A program made the translations under genes and the position numbers. From the NCBI RefSeq assembly GCF_004361735.1, contig NZ_SNVV01000026.1, positions 1-64,000 of the forward strand: DNA of 64,000 nucleotides. Reading direction: 5' to 3'. The notes under the pieces are model-generated. The model did not search any database. It was not told where the DNA came from and worked only from the letters and a program-made list of their open reading frames with translations. Origin of the DNA: Azoarcus indigens (GTDB lineage: Bacteria; Pseudomonadota; Gammaproteobacteria; Burkholderiales; Rhodocyclaceae). How positions within the stretch are numbered: the first letter of the stretch is position 1; every line of letters starts with the position of its first letter. Below, one piece after another: positions 27,391 to 35,051 of this stretch.

Positions 27391-30300
27391 ATGAACATTT
27401 CCAAATTCTTCATCGACCGGCCTATCTTCGCCGGCGTGCTGTCGGTGCTGGTACTGCTGGCCGGCGCGCTGGCGATGTTCCAGCTGCCGATCTCCGAGTA
27501 CCCGGAGGTGGTGCCGCCCTCGGTGGTGGTGCGCGCCCAGTACCCGGGCGCCAACCCCAAGGTCATCGCCGAAACCGTCGCCACGCCGCTGGAGGAATCC
27601 ATCAACGGCGTGGAAGACATGATCTACATGCAATCCCAGGCCAACAGCGACGGCAACCTGACGCTGACGGTGTATTTCCGCCTCGGCATCGACCCGGACA
27701 AGGCCCAGCAGTTGGTGCAGAACCGCGTCTCCCAGGCCCTGCCGCGGCTGCCGGAGGACGTTCAGCGCCTGGGCGTGACCACGGTGAAAAGCTCGCCGAC
27801 GCTGACGCTGGTGGTGCACCTGCTGTCGCCGGACGACCGCTACGACGCCACCTACCTGCGCAACTACGCGGTGCTGAACGTGAAGGACCGGCTGGCGCGC
27901 ATCCAGGGCGTGGGCGAGGTCGCCATCTGGGGTGCCGGCAACTACGCCATGCGCGTGTGGCTGGACCCGCAGAAGGTGGCCCAGCGCGGCCTCACCGCCA
28001 CCGACGTGGTAGCCGCCATCCGCGAGCAGAACGTGCAGGTGGCCGCCGGCGTGATCGGCGCCTCGCCCACCCTGCCCGGCGTGCCGCTGCAGTTCTCGGT
28101 GAATGCCCAGGGCCGGCTGCAGACCGAAGAGCAGTTCCGCGACATCGTGCTCAAGACCTCGGCGGACGGCGGCGTCACCCGCCTGTCGGACGTCGCCCGC
28201 GTCGAGCTGGACGCCTCCGAGTACGGCCTGCGTTCGCTGCTGGACAACAAGCCCGCCATCGGCATGGGCATCATGCAGTCGCCCGGCGCCAACGCGCTGT
28301 CGGTGTCGGAGCAAGTGCGCTCGGCCATGGCCGAGCTGCGGCAGGACTTCCCCGCCGGCGTGGATTACCGCATCGAGTACGACCCCACCCAGTTCGTGCG
28401 CGCCAGCATCAAGGCGGTCATCACCACCCTGCTGGAAGCGGTGGCGCTGGTGGTGCTGGTGGTCATCCTGTTCCTGCAGACCTGGCGCGCCTCCATCATT
28501 CCGCTGCTGGCAGTGCCGGTGTCCATCATCGGCACCTTCGCCCTGCTGCTGATGTTCGGCTACACCATCAACGCGCTGTCGCTGTTCGGCATGGTGCTGG
28601 CCATCGGCATCGTGGTGGATGACGCCATCGTCGTGGTCGAGAACGTGGAGCGCAACATCGCCGCCGGCCTCAGCCCGCGGGACGCCACCTACCGCGCCAT
28701 GCAGGAGGTGAGCGGGCCCATCATCGCCATCGCCCTCACGCTGGTCGCGGTGTTCGTGCCGCTGGCCTTCATGACCGGCCTCACCGGCCAGTTCTACAAG
28801 CAGTTCGCGATGACCATCGCCATCTCTACGGTCATCTCCGCCTTCAACTCGCTGACGCTGTCGCCGGCCCTGTCCGCCCTGCTGCTGAAGGACCACCACG
28901 CCGCGCCGGACGGCCTCACCCGCGTGATGGACAAGCTGCTGGGCGGCTTCTTCGCCCGCTTCAACCGCTTCTTCGGCCGCGCGTCGGAGAGCTACAGCCG
29001 CGGCGTGGCGGGCGTAGTCACCCGCAAGGCTTCGGTAATGGGCATCTACGCGGTGCTGCTGGCGCTCACCGTAGGCGTGGGCTATATCGTGCCCGGCGGT
29101 TTCGTGCCGGCGCAGGACAAGCAATACCTGGTGAGTTTCGCCCAGCTGCCCAACGGCGCCTCGCTGGATCGCACCGAAGACGTCATCCGCCGCATGAGCG
29201 CCGCCGCGCTGGAGCAGCCCGGCGTGCAGAGCGCGATCGCCTTCCCCGGCCTGTCCATCAACGGCTTCACCAACAGTTCTTCGGCCGGCATCGTCTTCGT
29301 CACCCTCAAGCCTTTCGAGGAACGCCGCTCCGCCGAGCTGTCGGCCGGTGCCATCACCATGGCGCTGAACCAGAAGTACGCCGCCATCCAGGACGCCTTC
29401 GTCGCCGTGTTCCCGCCGCCGCCGGTACTGGGCCTGGGCACGCTGGGCGGCTTCAAGCTGCAGCTGGAAGACCGCGGCGCGCTGGGCTACGCCGAGCTGG
29501 ACGCCGCCACCAAGGCCTTCGTCGCCGCCGCCGCCAAGGCGCCGGAGCTGGGCCCCACCTTCACCAACTACCAGATCAACGTGCCGCAGCTGGACGTGGA
29601 CCTGGACCGGGTGAAGGCCAAGCAGCTGGGCGTATCGGTGACCGATGTGTTCGACACCATGCAGATCTACCTCGGCTCGCTGTATGTGAACGACTTCAAC
29701 CGCTTCGGCCGGGTGTACCAGGTGCGCGCGCAGGCGGATGCGCCCTACCGCGCCCATCCGGAAGACATCGGCCAGCTGAAGACGCGCAACGCCGCCGGCG
29801 ACATGGTGCCGCTGTCCTCACTGGTGCAGGTGCGCCCCAGCTACGGCCCGGAGATGGTGGTGCGCTACAACGGCTACACCGCCGCCGACATCAACGGCGG
29901 CCCGGCGCCCGGCTATTCCTCCGACCAGGCGGAAGCCGCCGCCGAGCGCATCGCCGCGGAAACGCTGCCGCGCGGGATCAAGTTCGAATGGACGGATCTC
30001 ACCTACCAGAAAATCCTCGCCGGCAACGCCGGGATCTGGGTGTTCCCCATCAGCGTGCTGCTGGTCTTCCTGGTGCTGGCCGCCCAGTACGAGAGCCTGA
30101 CCCTGCCGCTGGCGGTGATCATGATCGTGCCGATGAGCATCCTCGCCGCCCTCACCGGCGTCTGGCTCACCGGGGGCGACAACAACATCTTCACCCAGAT
30201 CGGCCTGATGGTCCTGGTGGGGCTGTCGGCGAAGAACGCCATCCTCATCGTCGAATTCGCCCGCGAGCTGGAGATCCAGGGCCGCAAGCCGATCGAGGCC

Positions 30301-30579
30301 GCCATCGAAGCCAGCCGGCTGCGCCTGCGCCCGATTCTGATGACCTCCATCGCCTTCATCATGGGCGTGGTGCCGCTGGTGCTCTCCTTCGGCGCCGGCG
30401 CCGAGATGCGCCAGGCCATGGGCATCGCGGTGTTCTTCGGCATGCTGGGCGTGACCCTGTTCGGCCTCTTCCTCACCCCGGTGTTCTACGTGCTGCTGCG
30501 CACGCTGGACCACCGCCACAAACTGCATTCGGCCAACCCGCATCCGGCGCCCATCACGGTGCCCCATGTCGAATACTGA
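27391..30579 (+). CDS. RND multidrug efflux pump, HAE1 family (MexF/BpeF-like)
   Basis: Proton-driven inner-membrane transporter exporting drugs, solvents or other hydrophobic compounds. The 1062-residue protein is full length. It starts MNISKFFIDRPIFAGVLS and continues very like MexF/BpeF (LPISEYPEVVPPSVVVRAQYPGANP in pieces). The proton-relay aspartates are in GIVVDDAIVVVENVERN (fourth membrane helix). The two periplasmic loops and the second half (FPISVLLVFLVLAAQYESLTLPLAV) are intact. MexF-type pumps commonly export chloramphenicol, quinolones and trimethoprim, but substrates here are not known. It is the middle gene of the adaptor-pump-channel operon. Confidence 0.96.
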   Translation: MNISKFFIDRPIFAGVLSVLVLLAGALAMFQLPISEYPEVVPPSVVVRAQYPGANPKVIAETVATPLEESINGVEDMIYMQSQANSDGNLTLTVYFRLGIDPDKAQQLVQNRVSQALPRLPEDVQRLGVTTVKSSPTLTLVVHLLSPDDRYDATYLRNYAVLNVKDRLARIQGVGEVAIWGAGNYAMRVWLDPQKVAQRGLTATDVVAAIREQNVQVAAGVIGASPTLPGVPLQFSVNAQGRLQTEEQFRDIVLKTSADGGVTRLSDVARVELDASEYGLRSLLDNKPAIGMGIMQSPGANALSVSEQVRSAMAELRQDFPAGVDYRIEYDPTQFVRASIKAVITTLLEAVALVVLVVILFLQTWRASIIPLLAVPVSIIGTFALLLMFGYTINALSLFGMVLAIGIVVDDAIVVVENVERNIAAGLSPRDATYRAMQEVSGPIIAIALTLVAVFVPLAFMTGLTGQFYKQFAMTIAISTVISAFNSLTLSPALSALLLKDHHAAPDGLTRVMDKLLGGFFARFNRFFGRASESYSRGVAGVVTRKASVMGIYAVLLALTVGVGYIVPGGFVPAQDKQYLVSFAQLPNGASLDRTEDVIRRMSAAALEQPGVQSAIAFPGLSINGFTNSSSAGIVFVTLKPFEERRSAELSAGAITMALNQKYAAIQDAFVAVFPPPPVLGLGTLGGFKLQLEDRGALGYAELDAATKAFVAAAAKAPELGPTFTNYQINVPQLDVDLDRVKAKQLGVSVTDVFDTMQIYLGSLYVNDFNRFGRVYQVRAQADAPYRAHPEDIGQLKTRNAAGDMVPLSSLVQVRPSYGPEMVVRYNGYTAADINGGPAPGYSSDQAEAAAERIAAETLPRGIKFEWTDLTYQKILAGNAGIWVFPISVLLVFLVLAAQYESLTLPLAVIMIVPMSILAALTGVWLTGGDNNIFTQIGLMVLVGLSAKNAILIVEFARELEIQGRKPIEAAIEASRLRLRPILMTSIAFIMGVVPLVLSFGAGAEMRQAMGIAVFFGMLGVTLFGLFLTPVFYVLLRTLDHRHKLHSANPHPAPITVPHVEY

Positions 30580-30595
30580 TCACGGAGCCGCAAGC

Positions 30596-32146
30596 ATGAA
30601 CTCCAACAACTCCGCTCCCCCCGCCGGCGCCGCCCGGCCTGGTAGCCGGCTGGCGGCACGGCTGGGCGCCGGCCTTGCCCGCCTGCCCCGCACCCTGCCC
30701 ACCGCGCTCGCCGCCGCCCTGGTGCTGGCCGGCTGCTCGCTGGCACCGGTCTATGAACGCCCCGCGGTGGAAACCCCGGCCGCCTTCAAGGAACTGGACC
30801 CGGCTGCCGCCGCCCGCTGGCAGGCCGCCACGCCGGCCGAGCACCAGCACCGCGGCCAGTGGTGGAAGGTATTCGCCGACGACACCCTGGACGCGCTGGA
30901 AGTCCAGGCCCTGGCTGCCAACCAGGATCTGCAGGCCGCCGCCGCCCGCCTCACCCAGGCCCGCGCGCTGGAAGGCAGCGCCCGCGCCGACCGCCTGCCG
31001 CAGGTGAACGCCAGCTTCGGCCCCACCCGCCAGCGCGCCTCGCCCGCCTCCCAGGGCCTGGAGCACGACGCCTCGGTGTCGCCGCAAACCCTGTGGCGCG
31101 CCCAGGCCGACATCGCCTACGAGGTGGACCTGTTCGGCCGCGTCGCCTCCAGCGTGGAAGCCGCCACCGCCGGCACCGAGCAGCAGGAAGCGCTGTTCCG
31201 CTCGGTGCTGCTGGCGCTGCAGGCGGACGTCGCCCAGGCCTATTTCGAGATCCGCGCGCTGGACGCCGAACAGGCGCTCTACCGCGGCACGGTGGACCTG
31301 CGCAGCGAAGCCCTGCGGCTGATAGAGCGCCGCTTCGAAGCCGGCGACATCGGCGAGCTGGACGTCGCCCGCGCCCGCACCGAGCTGGCCTCGGCGCAGT
31401 CGGAATCCCTGGGCATCGCCCGCCGCCGCGCCATCGCCGAACACGCGCTGGCCACGCTGCTGGGCAAGTCGCCGGCGGAATTCAGCCTGCCGCCGCAGCC
31501 GCTCAGCCGCGTCGCGGTGGCGGTACCGCCCGGCCTGCCCTCCAGCCTGCTGGAACGGCGGCCGGACATCGCCGCCGCCGAGCGCGCCATGGCCGCCGCC
31601 AACGCGCGCATCGGCATCGCCCGCGCCGCCTTCTTCCCCCGCCTCAGCCTCACCGGCGCGCTGGGCTATGAGTCGGCCGAGCTGGGCGACCTGTTCGACT
31701 GGTCCAGCCGCACCTTCCTGCTCGGCCCGCTGGCCGGCGGCATCCTCTCCCTGCCCCTCTTCGACGGCGGCCGCCGCCAGGCCGAGCTGGACCGCAGCCG
31801 CGCCGCCTACGAGGAAGACGTCGCCCGCTACCGCCAGACGGTGCTCAACGCCTTCCGCGAGGTGGAGGACAACCTGGCCGCGCTGCGCATCATCGGCGAC
31901 CAGACCCGCGCCCAGGACGAAGCGGTGAGCGCCGCCGAACGCGCCGCCCGCCTGTCGCAACTGCAATACCGCGAAGGCGCCACCAGCTACTTCGAAGTCA
32001 TAGACGCCGACCGCAGCGTGCTGCAGCAGCGCCGCCTCGCGGTGCAGCTGGACAGCGAGCGCGCCCGCGCCGCGGTGGGGCTGATCCGCGCGCTGGGCGG
32101 AGGATGGGAGGCGCCGCCCGCCGCGCTCGCCAGCGCCCAGCGCTGA
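30596..32146 (+). CDS. Outer-membrane efflux lipoprotein (NodT/OprN family)
   Basis: Trimeric outer-membrane channel for the RND pump. The 516-residue protein starts at the ATG after GGAG; an upstream in-frame start inside the pump gene is unlikely. A long positively charged leader ends in the lipobox LAGC (Cys near residue 46), predicting a lipoprotein. Two repeated OEP halves follow, with the coiled segments DVAQAYFEIRALDAEQALY and AFREVEDNLAALRIIGDQ typical of the family. A terminator-like hairpin lies at 32165-32201. Confidence 0.94.
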   Translation: MNSNNSAPPAGAARPGSRLAARLGAGLARLPRTLPTALAAALVLAGCSLAPVYERPAVETPAAFKELDPAAAARWQAATPAEHQHRGQWWKVFADDTLDALEVQALAANQDLQAAAARLTQARALEGSARADRLPQVNASFGPTRQRASPASQGLEHDASVSPQTLWRAQADIAYEVDLFGRVASSVEAATAGTEQQEALFRSVLLALQADVAQAYFEIRALDAEQALYRGTVDLRSEALRLIERRFEAGDIGELDVARARTELASAQSESLGIARRRAIAEHALATLLGKSPAEFSLPPQPLSRVAVAVPPGLPSSLLERRPDIAAAERAMAAANARIGIARAAFFPRLSLTGALGYESAELGDLFDWSSRTFLLGPLAGGILSLPLFDGGRRQAELDRSRAAYEEDVARYRQTVLNAFREVEDNLAALRIIGDQTRAQDEAVSAAERAARLSQLQYREGATSYFEVIDADRSVLQQRRLAVQLDSERARAAVGLIRALGGGWEAPPAALASAQR

Positions 32147-32164
32147 ACCCGCTCTCCCTCGACA

Positions 32165-32201
32165 CAGCCCGCCGTTCCGCCATCAAGCGGGTGGCGGGCT
32201 G
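32165..32201. terminator. Terminator hairpin after the efflux operon
   Basis: CAGCCCGCC pairs with GGCGGGCTG, and inside it CCGC pairs with GCGG around a CATCAA loop. It starts 18 bases after the OMF stop codon and overlaps the end of the convergent small membrane protein gene, so it could serve both directions. No long T-run. Confidence 0.6.
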
Positions 32202-32467
32202 CCTCGTCTCTCCTGGGCGGCAGCCTGCTCTTTGGCCATGACGGCCCCCAGTCTTCTCGACGCCCCGCAGCTCAATACCGCCGTGCTGAAAGACAGCACC
32301 GCCAGCGCGCCGAACCCGATCACCGACCACTTCCGCGATTGCTCGTGCAGGCGCTCCAGATAGGGCTCACCGCCCTTCATTCGACGCAAGCTGTTGTCCA
32401 GCTTGCCCAGCTGCTTGGAGTCGAAACGGCTGCGGTCGAGGTAATGCAGGGCAAGAAAGTCCACCAT
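32183..32467 (-). CDS. Small membrane protein, unknown function
   Basis: A 94-residue protein starting MVDFLALHYLDRSRFD with one clear membrane segment (about 47-67, WSVIGFGALAVLSFSTAVLSCG). A charged N-terminal half (LGKLDNSLRRMKGGEPYLERL) and an Ala/Gln/Glu-rich tail surround it. I recognise no family. Support comes from its convergent position against the efflux operon with a shared hairpin, and from coherent amino-acid composition. No good Shine-Dalgarno precedes the ATG. Confidence 0.5.
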   Translation of the reverse strand: MVDFLALHYLDRSRFDSKQLGKLDNSLRRMKGGEPYLERLHEQSRKWSVIGFGALAVLSFSTAVLSCGASRRLGAVMAKEQAAAQERRGSPPPA

Positions 32468-32499
32468 CCCGGTACTGGGCGGAGACAGATAAGAACGAT

Positions 32500-32616
32500 T
32501 TAAGAACGCTTGAACCCAGCCACCACCGCCATCGAAGTCGCGATCAAGCCGGTGAGCAAGGCAAGCAGGGCGATACCGCGCAACATCATGAAAGTCCTGG
32601 ATGAGAACAAGCGCAT
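32500..32616 (-). CDS. Possible 38-residue hydrophobic peptide
   Basis: A short frame from ATG at 32616 encodes one membrane helix (MMLRGIALLALLTGLIATSMAVV) ending GFKRS, 32 bases upstream of the preceding small membrane protein on the same strand. The frame is open up to 32709, but that part looks non-coding. It could be a small membrane peptide co-transcribed with its neighbour; the evidence is only its composition and position. Confidence 0.3.
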   Translation of the reverse strand: MRLFSSRTFMMLRGIALLALLTGLIATSMAVVAGFKRS

Positions 32617-32809
32617 GTTCTGACGTCGTTCAAGCCTCTCTTCCTGCGGAATGAGGCGCCGCCGTCCGGCCCAACGCCCTCCTGCCAAGCCAGCCACGGT
32701 CGACAGCACATCGAGTATGTGCAGGCTGGCCCGCCCTGCAGCAGCGCACTAAAATCCCGGTTGGTGCAATACGGTTCAGCGGGCGCGGGGATCAACTCCC
32801 TCCCCCCCA

Positions 32810-32903
32810 CCCCGGCCCTGTGGCCTGCATGCCACAAGGCGCTCCGGCGGGCGAAGCAGCGCTTTGCTTTTTCCGCCTGCGCCCCGCAAGGGAAGAGGGG
32901 AGA
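32810..32903 (+). repeat. Dispersed intergenic repeat, copy 1
   Basis: About 95 bases beginning CCCCGGCCCTGTGGC, with a GCATGC-centred small dyad, then GGCGCTCCGGCGGGCGAAGC, a short hairpin around GCGCTTTGC, and CGCCCCGCAAGGGAAGAGGGG. The same order of blocks recurs at 58666-58757 and, inverted, at 59944-59993. It lies just upstream of the guanidine riboswitch and gdx. Confidence 0.75.
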
Positions 32904-32951
32904 ACCCCACTGACCTGAATCGCATCGCGCCCCGCGTCTCGCGCAGACGCA

Positions 32952-32998
32952 GGAGGACGACCTCCCCCACTCCGGGAAAAACGTCCGGGACGGCCCGG
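32952..32998 (+). promoter_or_regulatory. Guanidine-II (mini-ykkC) riboswitch
   Basis: Two short hairpins each close on an ACGR tetraloop: GGAGG-ACGA-CCTCC (32952-32965) and CCGGG-ACGG-CCCGG (32985-32998), 19 bases apart. Paired ACGR hairpins are the defining feature of the guanidine-II class. The site is 21 bases upstream of the ATG of a Gdx/SugE exporter, a typical target. The second hairpin sits close to the GGAG ribosome site, consistent with translational control in which guanidinium stabilises both loops and frees the ribosome site. Confidence 0.85.
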
Positions 32999-33019
32999 CC
33001 CTGCATGGAGGGCCGCATC

Positions 33020-33340
33020 ATGGCCTGGTTTTACCTCATCACTGCGGGTCTGTTCGAAGTCGTCTGGGCCTGGTCGATGAAAATGTCCGAGGGCTTCAGC
33101 CGGCCCATTCCTACCGCCGTCACGCTGGTCGCCATGGTGATCAGCTTCGCCTTGCTTTCCATCTCGATGCGCAGCCTGCCGCTGGGCACCGCCTACACCA
33201 TGTGGACCGGCATAGGCGCGGTCGGCGCCTTCCTCGTCGGCATCGCCGTGCTGGGCGAGGCGGTGACGCCGATGCGGCTGCTGGCCGCAGCCTTGATCGT
33301 CTGCGGGCTGGTGCTGATGAAGCTGAGTTCCTCGCACTAA
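33020..33340 (+). CDS. gdx: Guanidinium exporter Gdx (SugE-type SMR transporter)
   Basis: Small multidrug resistance family antiporter exporting guanidinium in exchange for protons as a dual-topology dimer. The 106-residue protein has four membrane helices; the first contains the essential glutamate (GLFEVVWAWSMK). The Gdx signature GTAYTMWTGIGAVGAFLVGI and LGE follow, ending LMKLSSSH. The ATG at 33020 follows GGAG; a longer frame from 32864 would run through the riboswitch and is rejected. The riboswitch upstream supports guanidinium rather than quaternary ammonium compounds as the physiological substrate. Confidence 0.93.
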   Translation: MAWFYLITAGLFEVVWAWSMKMSEGFSRPIPTAVTLVAMVISFALLSISMRSLPLGTAYTMWTGIGAVGAFLVGIAVLGEAVTPMRLLAAALIVCGLVLMKLSSSH

Positions 33341-33372
33341 GAAGCGCCGACAGAACCAGGCTCGTGCCTTTC

Positions 33373-33815
33373 GCAGATGTCGCCGGCAAATGATGCAGCA
33401 GGCGATTTCGAGAGCGGCCTCGTGCGTGGATGACAGCGGGCCGCTCGAAACGGATGCGCAGTCGGTGAAAGCTGCGCAAGCAGCCCAGGGGCGCTCGACC
33501 GCCCCCGCCCGCCTCCCACAGGCCGCTCCCATGCGGCTGGCTCCTGCGGGTGATCCGGGTGGTGATGCCAGCCGTGTGGAGCGGTCGGCATCACCTGTCG
33601 TGCTCGTGGCCGCGGTCTGCCTGCACCAACCGGGGTCTGGACAGGGGATGCCTTGCGTTTCGGTGATCCGAGGGTGCCTGGAGCCCTCGCCAGCACTCAC
33701 GCCGTGAACCGCAGCCCTCTCCTTGGAAAGCCTCTCCCGACGCATGCCCGACGGCAGCACGAAGAGGATGCCGGTGCGCGCCTTGCGGTCCTCCAGCGGC
33801 TTGATCGTCCCCGGC
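33373..33815 (-). pseudogene. Degraded IS5-family transposase
   Basis: Fragments of an IS5/IS427-type transposase can be read in several minus-strand frames. An N-terminal piece at about 33741-33815 reads KPLEDRKARTGILFVLPSGM (family consensus DRxALTGILFVLxTGI). A C-terminal piece at about 33466-33502 reads AVERPWAACAAF (consensus VVERTxAWxxxF). It continues as FHRLRIRFER in one frame and HEAALEIACCIICRRHL in another (consensus FRRLxIRxER, then HEAFLxLACxLICWR). The pieces are too close for an intact enzyme, so the middle is largely missing and frameshifts are present. No terminal inverted repeats were recognised. Confidence 0.55.
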
Positions 33816-34037
33816 GCTTCGGTGGCGGCCACCGCCGCTGGCTCAAGGCCCGCCATCCCTCACCCCGTGCCGGTTTCGCCATCGCCTTCACCTCGACAAG
33901 CAAGGCAGCGGTTCCCGAATGAATTCAAGGGCGAACGCCCATTCCTCCATTCGGTTGGCGCTTCCTCGCCGCCGCTTCACGATCTCTGCCGGCGTATCGA
34001 CCAAGCACCGCTGACGTTCGTGACGGCGCGGTGTCCG

Positions 34038-34952
34038 TCAAGCGAGGGAATGTCGCCGCACCTGCCCCGGCAGAATCCCATGCGCACGCCGGAACGCCGC
34101 CCCGAAATGGCTGAAGTTGCTGTAGCCCAGCGCGCTGGCCGCCTCGCCGGCCGTCATCTGGCCGGAGGCGATCAGCGTCCAGGCCCGGCGCATGCGCTCG
34201 CGCTGGTAGAGCGCATGTACGGGCATGCCGAACAGTGCCTTGAAGCCACGCTTGAGGGCGAAAGTATTGAGCCCGCATTCCGCCGCCAATTCTTCCAGCG
34301 TGGGCGCTTGCGCGAGGTCGCGCAGCAGCCGTTCGCGCGCCGCATGCAGGCACTCGCGCGTCCTGGCGTTCAGCCCTGCGCGGGCCTGGCGCCGGTTGGC
34401 CAGCAGCAGGCACGCCAGCAGTTCCAGGCTCTTGACCTCGCGCATCAAGCCCAGGCTGGCCGGATCCAGCAACACGGCATCCAGTTCGCGCGCCACGCGC
34501 AGGGTGTCAGTGTCGCCGGACTGGATGCGCAGGCAGCCATCGCGTCGCAGGCCATCGAAGTAATCCACCCCCGCCTCCCCCGCCAAAGCGGCGAGGCATC
34601 CAGGATCGACCAGCAGTCCCACGTGGTGAACAGCCCCCTGGAAGCACGTCTTCCAGCATGCCCCCGGCATGAATCCGGCGACAGTCTGTTGCCCGCCCAC
34701 CTGGAAGCGCCAGCCATCGGCATCTACCGACATCCCATCGCGCAGCCAGACCGACAGATGCAGGCGATGTTCCGAGTCCATCACCGCGATGGTGGTCGGC
34801 GCCCCGTACTCGCTGCGGCTGGCGAAGGCCGACAAGCCGCGTCCGTTGGCGTAAGCCCCGCTCCGCTGCGGCCCGGCGGGCCATAGCTCGGGCCTGTGCA
34901 TCAGGTCGGGCGGGAGATACCCCGCCACGTCCACCAGCGGGACGTCCGGCAT
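34038..34952 (-). CDS. AraC-family regulator (YbtA/PchR-like)
   Basis: A 304-residue regulator. The N-terminal sensing half (about 1-200) is followed by two helix-turn-helix motifs of the AraC domain (about 205-300: LEELAAECGLNTFALKRGFKALFG, then AASALGYSNFSHFGAAFRRAHG). The C-terminal LKRGFK and FG.P segments resemble the PchR/YbtA/AlcR group, which sense the cognate siderophore inside the cell and activate receptor and transport genes. The ATG follows AAGGAG. It is divergent from the TonB receptor gene, with a Fur-like site between them. The siderophore ligand is unknown. Confidence 0.9.
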   Translation of the reverse strand: MPDVPLVDVAGYLPPDLMHRPELWPAGPQRSGAYANGRGLSAFASRSEYGAPTTIAVMDSEHRLHLSVWLRDGMSVDADGWRFQVGGQQTVAGFMPGACWKTCFQGAVHHVGLLVDPGCLAALAGEAGVDYFDGLRRDGCLRIQSGDTDTLRVARELDAVLLDPASLGLMREVKSLELLACLLLANRRQARAGLNARTRECLHAARERLLRDLAQAPTLEELAAECGLNTFALKRGFKALFGMPVHALYQRERMRRAWTLIASGQMTAGEAASALGYSNFSHFGAAFRRAHGILPGQVRRHSLA

Positions 34953-35002
34953 GGAAAAACTCCTTCTTCGGGTGTCGCGACTCCCGATCAGGGTAGATGA
35001 TC

Positions 35003-35023
35003 TAAATGAGAATCAACATCATT
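35003..35023. promoter_or_regulatory. Probable Fur box in araC/TonB receptor gap
   Basis: TAAATGAGAATCAACATCATT contains AATGAGAATCA, a good match to one and a half Fur half-sites. It lies 29 bases upstream of the receptor ATG and 50 bases upstream of the araC start, in an AT-rich stretch. It would impose iron repression on the divergent genes. Confidence 0.65.
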
Positions 35024-35051
35024 AGAGCACAGACTTTTCACCGAGAGAACC

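Noticed and set aside
27310-29757. 815-codon minus-strand frame over the RND pump.
   Set aside because: Antisense to a clearly conserved pump; composition is His/Gln-rich without motifs.
32719-32913. Short plus-strand frame before gdx.
   Set aside because: It translates the dispersed intergenic repeat; the similar peptide at 58681-58760 arises from the other repeat copy.
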